DNA from: UBA5272 sp964393005
Lineage (GTDB): Bacteria; Patescibacteriota; Minisyncoccia; Phycocordibacterales; UBA5272
Length of the DNA stretch: 27,834 bases
Assembly (NCBI GenBank): GCA_964393005.1
Contig: CAYMRR010000004.1
Coordinates: forward strand, 1-27,834
Direction of reading: 5' to 3'
Below the pieces are notes generated by a model that worked only from the letters and a program-made list of their open reading frames with translations, had not been told where the DNA came from and did no database searches. This document shows positions 22,789 to 27,834 of the stretch, piece by piece (the first letter of the stretch is position 1; the number at the start of each line of letters is the position of its first letter). The position numbers and the translations under genes are program-made.

Positions 22789-23667
22789 ATGAAAAAAATT
22801 AACTTTGATGTTTTCTTAAGCAAGGCTCGTAATTTACTTTTAAAAATAGATTTAAAAATATTTTTATCAGCCTTAGCTGTTCTTGTGGTGATAGTTTTTT
22901 TAATAATTACCACACAAAATTATAGTCGTTATGGTACTGTAAAAAAAGATGGTCTATATTATATAGATATAGAATCTATAGCCAGAGACTATGGAATAGA
23001 CCTTTCTGAAACAGATATTGATTTTTATGACTATTATACAGAAAATGGTGATAACAATTTTAGTTATGATCTTTCTAAATCTTTATATTTAACTAATCTC
23101 TACTTGGAAGAAAATGGAGTGACAGACTCCGAGCTTCGCGGAAAGATCTTAGCTAATATAGTCCTGGCTTTCCAAGAACAAGTTAGCGGTAAAAAATACT
23201 CTTTAGAAAATTTAAATATTATACGTTCTGAAGATATAAATAATATTACTGATTATTATCTAGAAATCAATCAGGCATTAGAGACCTACTTAGAAGAGTC
23301 AGCTAAAGAAAACATAGATATCTTAGGTAAATATCCAGATGAAACTCCTGTGGATAATGTTTTCCTTTCTAAAATAGAAACTGAAACTAAGAGTAGCATT
23401 CAAAAAAATATTTATATTACTAAAAATTTTATAGAAAAATTAATTTCTATACCAGCTACAGAAAAAGGGGCTGAATATCAATTAAAACTTATTAATCTTT
23501 TCTCAAAACAAGAAGCTTTTTTTCAAGCCCTTCATGATATAGATACTGATCCTGCTAAATATGTTCTCTTAGAGGAAGATTTTATTGAAAATTTTCAAAC
23601 AGAGCTTGTTTCCCATCTAGAAGATTTCTATTACTATTTTAATAGTTTTAATATTGAAATTAATTAA
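22789..23667 (+). CDS. Single-span membrane protein of a probable secretion/pilus cluster
   Basis: 292 residues; family not recognised. A basic amphipathic start (1-20) is followed by one transmembrane helix (about 24-43, IFLSALAVLVVIVFLIITTQ). The outside part begins with YSRYGTVKKDGLYYIDIESIA, is rich in Asp, Glu, Tyr and Asn, and is mostly helical, with no cysteines. It lies 11 nt upstream of the 801-residue secreted gene, so the two are cotranscribed. The topology (short inside, large outside domain) resembles VirB8-like or pilus accessory subunits, but I see no sequence match to support that name. Confidence 0.65.
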   Translation: MKKINFDVFLSKARNLLLKIDLKIFLSALAVLVVIVFLIITTQNYSRYGTVKKDGLYYIDIESIARDYGIDLSETDIDFYDYYTENGDNNFSYDLSKSLYLTNLYLEENGVTDSELRGKILANIVLAFQEQVSGKKYSLENLNIIRSEDINNITDYYLEINQALETYLEESAKENIDILGKYPDETPVDNVFLSKIETETKSSIQKNIYITKNFIEKLISIPATEKGAEYQLKLINLFSKQEAFFQALHDIDTDPAKYVLLEEDFIENFQTELVSHLEDFYYYFNSFNIEIN

Positions 23668-23678
23668 TAAACAAATTT

Positions 23679-26084
23679 ATGAAAAAATATTTATATAAAA
23701 AAATAACAATATTTATTTTAGTCTTATCTTTAATAATTCCTGCGACTTCTGTAAAAAAAGCTAACGCTCTTACAGATGCTTTGGCTACAGCCATGCAAAC
23801 TGCAATACATGTTGCACAAGATGCTGTCCATGTTATTGATAGAATAAAAACTTATACTGAAACAGTTAAAATGGCTTATATGACAGGCAAAATGGCGGTA
23901 GATATTTCTAAAGATCTTAAAAACTTTGATTTGTCTGTCTTTGCTAAAAATCTAACTGCACAAACCTTGGTTGATATTTCTGATGCTGTTTTAAAAAATC
24001 TTAATCTAAACTTAGGAGTTGGTATAAATGTTTTTAGTGATGGACAAAGTGTAGTGGTAGATCTTAGTAACTTTCTAGACAAAGTTGGAGTAAATGAGAT
24101 TAAAAGATCCTTGAGTTATTTAGATGATCCTATGAATACATCATCTCTATCTCAAGCAGCCAAAAAAGCTCTTACAGAGTTTGTAAAAAATACAAAAGAT
24201 ACGGACAATGGAAAGCTTATACAATTTACTTTACCTTATATAGCTAGGGATGAAATATGTAATAGCCCCACCTTAAAATCTATTATTAAAAATGGAGAAC
24301 CTGTTGGGTATACCCGACCGAAACCTCCGGTAGGGAATATAAATATAGAGTTATTATGTAATACTAATTTATCAGACAGAGCCAGAGGTCCTGCTGCTCA
24401 AGCTACCTTTGTTGGTTTAGCTCGAGCTGGATATGGAGGCCCTAGAACAAATATAGCTATTTCTGATGAAAGAAATACTCCACACTTTGTAACATCTTTA
24501 GCTGTAAATTTAGCTTTAGAAGCTAAAGACAAAACTATGGAAACCTTATCAGACCAAGTGCAAGCTACAGGAATGTTTTTAGGAGAAATGATCTGTAAAA
24601 ATAAAGATGGAAAAATTGTTACAGCTGATCCTACTTTAGACACTAATAATTCTTTTTGTACCAGACTAGTATCTAGTCCTTCTAATTCTGGAGGAGTGTT
24701 AAAAGCTAATATAGGTGCTGCTTCACAAGGACCTTATTTAGGTATGCTTTCCAAAGCTGACACTGCCAATGATAAACTTGCAGATGGTTTATCTAAAGCT
24801 TATAGCACTATGGATATAATGTCTAAATTATTGAAAATGGGAACCTCAGATCTAGAAGATATTTCTTCAGGAAAAGACAATGTCTATTCTACTTTAACTA
24901 AAAATATAGGAGATTTGCAAAATCTATCTAAATTAAGAGAACATGTCACTGTATTAGATAAAGAAAATGAAGATTTATATAATTTTGGTTCTGATAATTT
25001 TTATACTTTAACTGATTTGCAAGATAGAATAGATCTGTATAAAAAAATACGAATTTTGAATACAGAAAAACTAAATAATTATAGTTATACTTATACAGTT
25101 TTACTTTTTACTACAGAATTTCAATATTTAGCCGTAGGTGAAGCTTATCAAGAAGCTCTCAAAAAGACCATGCGTGCTCAAAATTGGTTCTTTTTCACTA
25201 TTGGTACAACTAAAGCAAAAAAGGCTAGAGAAGAAGCAAAAAATAAAGGAGAAGCAGGAGAAAGATTTATTATAGCCATGAAGACTCTCCATAAAGAGGT
25301 CAGGGATTTAATTAAAGAGATGGCCAAAAACAACTATCAAGAACAACAGATGGTAAAACTCTTACAGGAATTCAGAAATACTGAGCAGGTAGACGTCCGT
25401 GGAAGTCAAGATGCTTTAGCTCAAGTACTTGATGGTACTCTTACCTTGAGAGACTATGAACTTATGCAAGAAGATTGGAATTATGTACCTTCTTTTAGAG
25501 ATCCAGATTTAGACCCTTATGCTTCAGATAATGATACTAGAAAATATATACCTACAGATGAAGAACTTTATGGGCCTTATACTGCTCAAAATATGCTTTA
25601 TCTTAGAGTAAGGTCTTACAACCTCTTACAAGTAGCTCTTAAAGTAGGGAATATTAGATCTTTAACAGCTAAAGAAAAAACTATACTTACAGGTTTTGGA
25701 ATTCTAGATTTAAGCAAATCACCACCAGAACCTAGCGTTCATAAATTAACACCAAATATAGAGAGACCTGCTCGTGCTCCTGCTTTAATAGATCCTGCTA
25801 TGTCTACAGATTTTTCTGAAGAAAAATATTGTACATATCAAAATTTGAATATTTGTAATACTACTGATATTGATCGTATGACTTCAAAATATAATTCAGG
25901 GACAGAATCTATCCCTTCTACTCCAGATGACTTTAAAGAAGAAAAAACGGATGCTTGTTTAGATCCGGCAGAATATGTAAACTCTTATTGTGCCAGAGAA
26001 GCTTCATCTTCAGACCCAGACATACAAGAAGCTTGTCGAAATAAAGAAAATACTGTACAGATGATTCGTCTAGAATGTAGATAA
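23679..26084 (+). CDS. Large secreted helical protein beside a VirB6-like gene
   Basis: 801 residues; not recognised at family level. Signal peptide 1-30 (IFILVLSLIIPAT core, cut after ANA). The mature N-terminus (LTDALATAMQTAIHVAQDAV, then a VIDRIKTYTETVKMAY segment) is amphipathic helix, recalling the starts of VirB5/TrbJ-type secreted T4SS proteins; that similarity is of pattern only. The central region mixes helical and Asn/Gly/Ser-rich segments, with a basic helical patch near 505-530 (KAKKAREEAKNKGEAGERF). The last 85 residues carry at least six cysteines (for example EKYCTYQNLNIC and YVNSYCARE), probably disulfide-bonded outside the cell. A terminator follows, then the promoter of the VirB6-like gene. 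Confidence 0.65.
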   Translation: MKKYLYKKITIFILVLSLIIPATSVKKANALTDALATAMQTAIHVAQDAVHVIDRIKTYTETVKMAYMTGKMAVDISKDLKNFDLSVFAKNLTAQTLVDISDAVLKNLNLNLGVGINVFSDGQSVVVDLSNFLDKVGVNEIKRSLSYLDDPMNTSSLSQAAKKALTEFVKNTKDTDNGKLIQFTLPYIARDEICNSPTLKSIIKNGEPVGYTRPKPPVGNINIELLCNTNLSDRARGPAAQATFVGLARAGYGGPRTNIAISDERNTPHFVTSLAVNLALEAKDKTMETLSDQVQATGMFLGEMICKNKDGKIVTADPTLDTNNSFCTRLVSSPSNSGGVLKANIGAASQGPYLGMLSKADTANDKLADGLSKAYSTMDIMSKLLKMGTSDLEDISSGKDNVYSTLTKNIGDLQNLSKLREHVTVLDKENEDLYNFGSDNFYTLTDLQDRIDLYKKIRILNTEKLNNYSYTYTVLLFTTEFQYLAVGEAYQEALKKTMRAQNWFFFTIGTTKAKKAREEAKNKGEAGERFIIAMKTLHKEVRDLIKEMAKNNYQEQQMVKLLQEFRNTEQVDVRGSQDALAQVLDGTLTLRDYELMQEDWNYVPSFRDPDLDPYASDNDTRKYIPTDEELYGPYTAQNMLYLRVRSYNLLQVALKVGNIRSLTAKEKTILTGFGILDLSKSPPEPSVHKLTPNIERPARAPALIDPAMSTDFSEEKYCTYQNLNICNTTDIDRMTSKYNSGTESIPSTPDDFKEEKTDACLDPAEYVNSYCAREASSSDPDIQEACRNKENTVQMIRLECR

Positions 26085-26107
26085 TATAAAAATAAAATAT
26101 AAAAAAT

Positions 26108-26135
26108 AAACAAGCGAAGATTCTTTCGCTTGTTT
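26108..26135 (+). terminator. Intrinsic terminator between the secreted gene and the VirB6-like gene
   Basis: 11-bp perfect stem (26108-26118 and 26125-26135, core ACAAGCGAA), 6-nt loop, ending in TGTTTTAT. It is followed within 3 nt by the next promoter, a compact terminator-promoter junction. Confidence 0.75.
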
Positions 26136-26137
26136 TA

Positions 26138-26146
26138 TGTTAAAAT
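26138..26146 (+). promoter_or_regulatory. Extended -10 box directly upstream of the VirB6-like gene (leaderless)
   Basis: TG-T-TAAAAT, then 6 nt, then ATG at 26153. Confidence 0.6.
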
Positions 26147-26152
26147 ATAAAG

Positions 26153-27834
26153 ATGAAAAGAAGACTTTTTTCTTCAAAATTTCTAAAGAAAAACTTGCTA
26201 TTATCCCTACTTATTCTAATAAGTTTTTTTACTTTAGGAATAGAAAAAAGTGAAGCTAAAGTAAGATTTTCTGAAAGTCAATTATTCCTAAGAGGTAGTG
26301 CAAATACAGAATATGTAATTTCTTCAGATCAGGTTACTGAACAAACATTAACTTCAACTCTTAATCCTGCTACAGGAGACTATTTTACTTCTTTAAGTGA
26401 AAAAAGAGTCTTACCTACTGAAGAAGATTGGGAAATTAGATATGCAGCACAAGAAGTTGTATTGACTAATATTAAAACCCTTAGAAATAATCTGACCGAA
26501 AAAACTACTTCTTATTTAGATATAATAAAAGATTTAGACTCAACAAATATTTCTTATTTTCAGAAACTATTTGATAATGCAGACTCTTTATTAAATGACT
26601 CTTCTGTCTTAAGTTACTACAACACTCTTATAGAAGAAGTAGACGAGACTTATAGCACTGAGAGCCTAGATACTATTTTAAAAAAAATGATTAGTCTGTA
26701 TTTTTATTCTCAAATTGAAAAAATAAAAAATAAAGAAACAATTATTTCTCCAGAGAATGAAAAAGTTAAAGCTTTGCTAAATAATATAGAAAAAGATTGG
26801 ATTGATAGAAATAATTTTAGTACACCTGATGTAGGTCTTACTAATAAAGAAAAACAAGATGGTACTTATATCTTAAAAAGAACCATATTTACTCCACCTG
26901 TATCAGAAGGATCTGAAAATAATACAGGCACTCCCGAAGATTTTGAAATAGATGAATTAGGTAATGTCAACATTTTAGGAGGCTCTTCCGTATTACCTAA
27001 AACTTGTAATGCAACTACTTTTTGGAGAGTGTTGATGGATAATACAGGCGATTGTTCTGTTGTAGCCTTTATGGTAAATTCTTTATTTTCTTTACTTACA
27101 AAAGCGGTGTCTATTATAATAGGCTTAGTAGGTGCATTATTTGATTGGATATTAAGCTTTAGTGTATACAATTTTAAAGCTTTAGTTTCTGGGTCTGGTA
27201 TATTTTTAGTTTGGAAAAATATTACTTTAGCTTTAATTACATCTCTTATACTTCCTATAGTTTTATATTTAATTATTAGAATGCTTATAGATAATGATTC
27301 TACACAAATCAAAAAGATTCTTCCTAGAGTTTTATTTACAGCATTGTTTGTATATTTTTCTTTTAGTGTTGTAGGGTGGATAATAGATCAATCAAATCTT
27401 GTAACTCTTTATTTTATAAATTCTCGAGGAACTGAAACAGTGGCAGTAGGAATGCAAAAACTTTTAAAAACAGAGACTCTTTCAGCAGTAGATACCACTT
27501 CAGGAAATGTCGAAGCTATACCTTTTCATGCTGTGAAAGTAATTTTAGCTATTGTAGGATTAGCTGTAATATTTCAAGCTGTTATTTTATTTTTCCTTAG
27601 AGCAATTAAGTTTATTTTAGTTTTAACTTTTTCTCCTATAATGCTTTTGCCAACAGGTATTAGTGGTCATATAGATACTTATAGAGAAATGGTTACTAAA
27701 AACTTCGTAAACGCCCTTATCTCTGCTCCTATATTTATGATACTTTATTCGGTAGCTAGAGAAATTGCAGAAACCTCTCAAAACTTTTTGGATCAAGATG
27801 CAACTCTCAGATCTTTAGGCGACACTTCTATAGA
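26153..27834 (+). CDS. VirB6/TrbL-like polytopic membrane protein, 3' end missing
   Basis: At least 560 codons; the frame is open to the window edge, so the C-terminus is unseen. A signal peptide (1-36: KKNLLLSLLILISFFTLG, likely cut SEA before K37) leads a 260-residue exported helical domain. From about residue 300 there are five or six transmembrane segments: roughly 303-335, 350-378, 391-411, 461-489 (including FLRAIKFILVLTFSPIMLLP) and 519-539. A conserved-looking loop follows (ISGHIDTYREMVTKNFVNALI). This order, an extracytoplasmic N-terminal domain then a polytopic core, fits the VirB6/TrbL family that forms the inner-membrane channel of type IV secretion systems. The start is supported by the leaderless promoter box. 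Identification is by topology and motif feel, not by exact signature. Confidence 0.6.
   Translation, partial: MKRRLFSSKFLKKNLLLSLLILISFFTLGIEKSEAKVRFSESQLFLRGSANTEYVISSDQVTEQTLTSTLNPATGDYFTSLSEKRVLPTEEDWEIRYAAQEVVLTNIKTLRNNLTEKTTSYLDIIKDLDSTNISYFQKLFDNADSLLNDSSVLSYYNTLIEEVDETYSTESLDTILKKMISLYFYSQIEKIKNKETIISPENEKVKALLNNIEKDWIDRNNFSTPDVGLTNKEKQDGTYILKRTIFTPPVSEGSENNTGTPEDFEIDELGNVNILGGSSVLPKTCNATTFWRVLMDNTGDCSVVAFMVNSLFSLLTKAVSIIIGLVGALFDWILSFSVYNFKALVSGSGIFLVWKNITLALITSLILPIVLYLIIRMLIDNDSTQIKKILPRVLFTALFVYFSFSVVGWIIDQSNLVTLYFINSRGTETVAVGMQKLLKTETLSAVDTTSGNVEAIPFHAVKVILAIVGLAVIFQAVILFFLRAIKFILVLTFSPIMLLPTGISGHIDTYREMVTKNFVNALISAPIFMILYSVAREIAETSQNFLDQDATLRSLGDTSI

Noticed and set aside
153..27834. 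UGA recoded as glycine or tryptophan
   Set aside because: No gene is interrupted by in-frame TGA, and Trp is encoded by TGG in conserved positions; the standard table explains everything.

Overview
This window looks like a core-chromosome segment of a very AT-rich, small-genome bacterium, most likely from the Patescibacteria (Candidate Phyla Radiation). That placement is inference. It rests on a trigger factor without its PPIase domain, short divergent housekeeping genes, many secreted or single-membrane-span orphan proteins, and a VirB6-like gene beside large secreted orphan proteins. The standard code fits: no gene needs a recoded UGA, and all 22 genes whose stop lies in the window end in TAA. 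No gene shows a clear Shine-Dalgarno sequence. Several genes carry an extended -10 box (TG-n-TAAAAT type) only 6-7 nt before the ATG, which points to leaderless mRNAs.

Left part (1-7090), all on the minus strand. In transcription order: nusA and tig (probably one unit), then a 1-kb gene-free region, then an HU gene, clpP, rny, a small secreted protein, and a tRNA-Pro(UGG) cut by the window edge. The gene-free region (3611-4611) is the most unusual part. It holds 12 copies of a TGTCGTTTA-type 9-mer in about 400 bp, a perfect consensus DnaA box, a sigma-70-like promoter in front of a foldable 123-nt segment, a 12-bp-stem hairpin, and terminators facing both ways. An unrecognised replication origin or a non-coding RNA locus with an operator array are the best readings. 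Gene direction switches from leftward to rightward about 2.6 kb away, at 7.1 kb.

Middle part (7201-18678). A triosephosphate isomerase homologue that has lost two catalytic residues (Lys to Arg, His to Asn) lies directly upstream of phosphoglycerate kinase. Then come two secreted or surface proteins, exonuclease III and a tyrosine recombinase on the minus strand, rpsO, a NYN-domain nuclease-like protein, a membrane-anchored orphan, a ComM/YifB-type AAA+ protein, and a LysM-M23 cell-wall peptidase facing it.

Right part (18850-27834), all plus strand. A coiled-coil acidic orphan with paired CxEVC motifs, a UvrD/PcrA helicase, the rRNA methyltransferase RsmA (KsgA), then three envelope genes: a single-span protein, an 801-residue secreted helical protein, and a polytopic VirB6/TrbL-like protein that runs off the right edge. 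The last three probably belong to a type IV secretion or DNA-transfer-like apparatus that continues outside the window.
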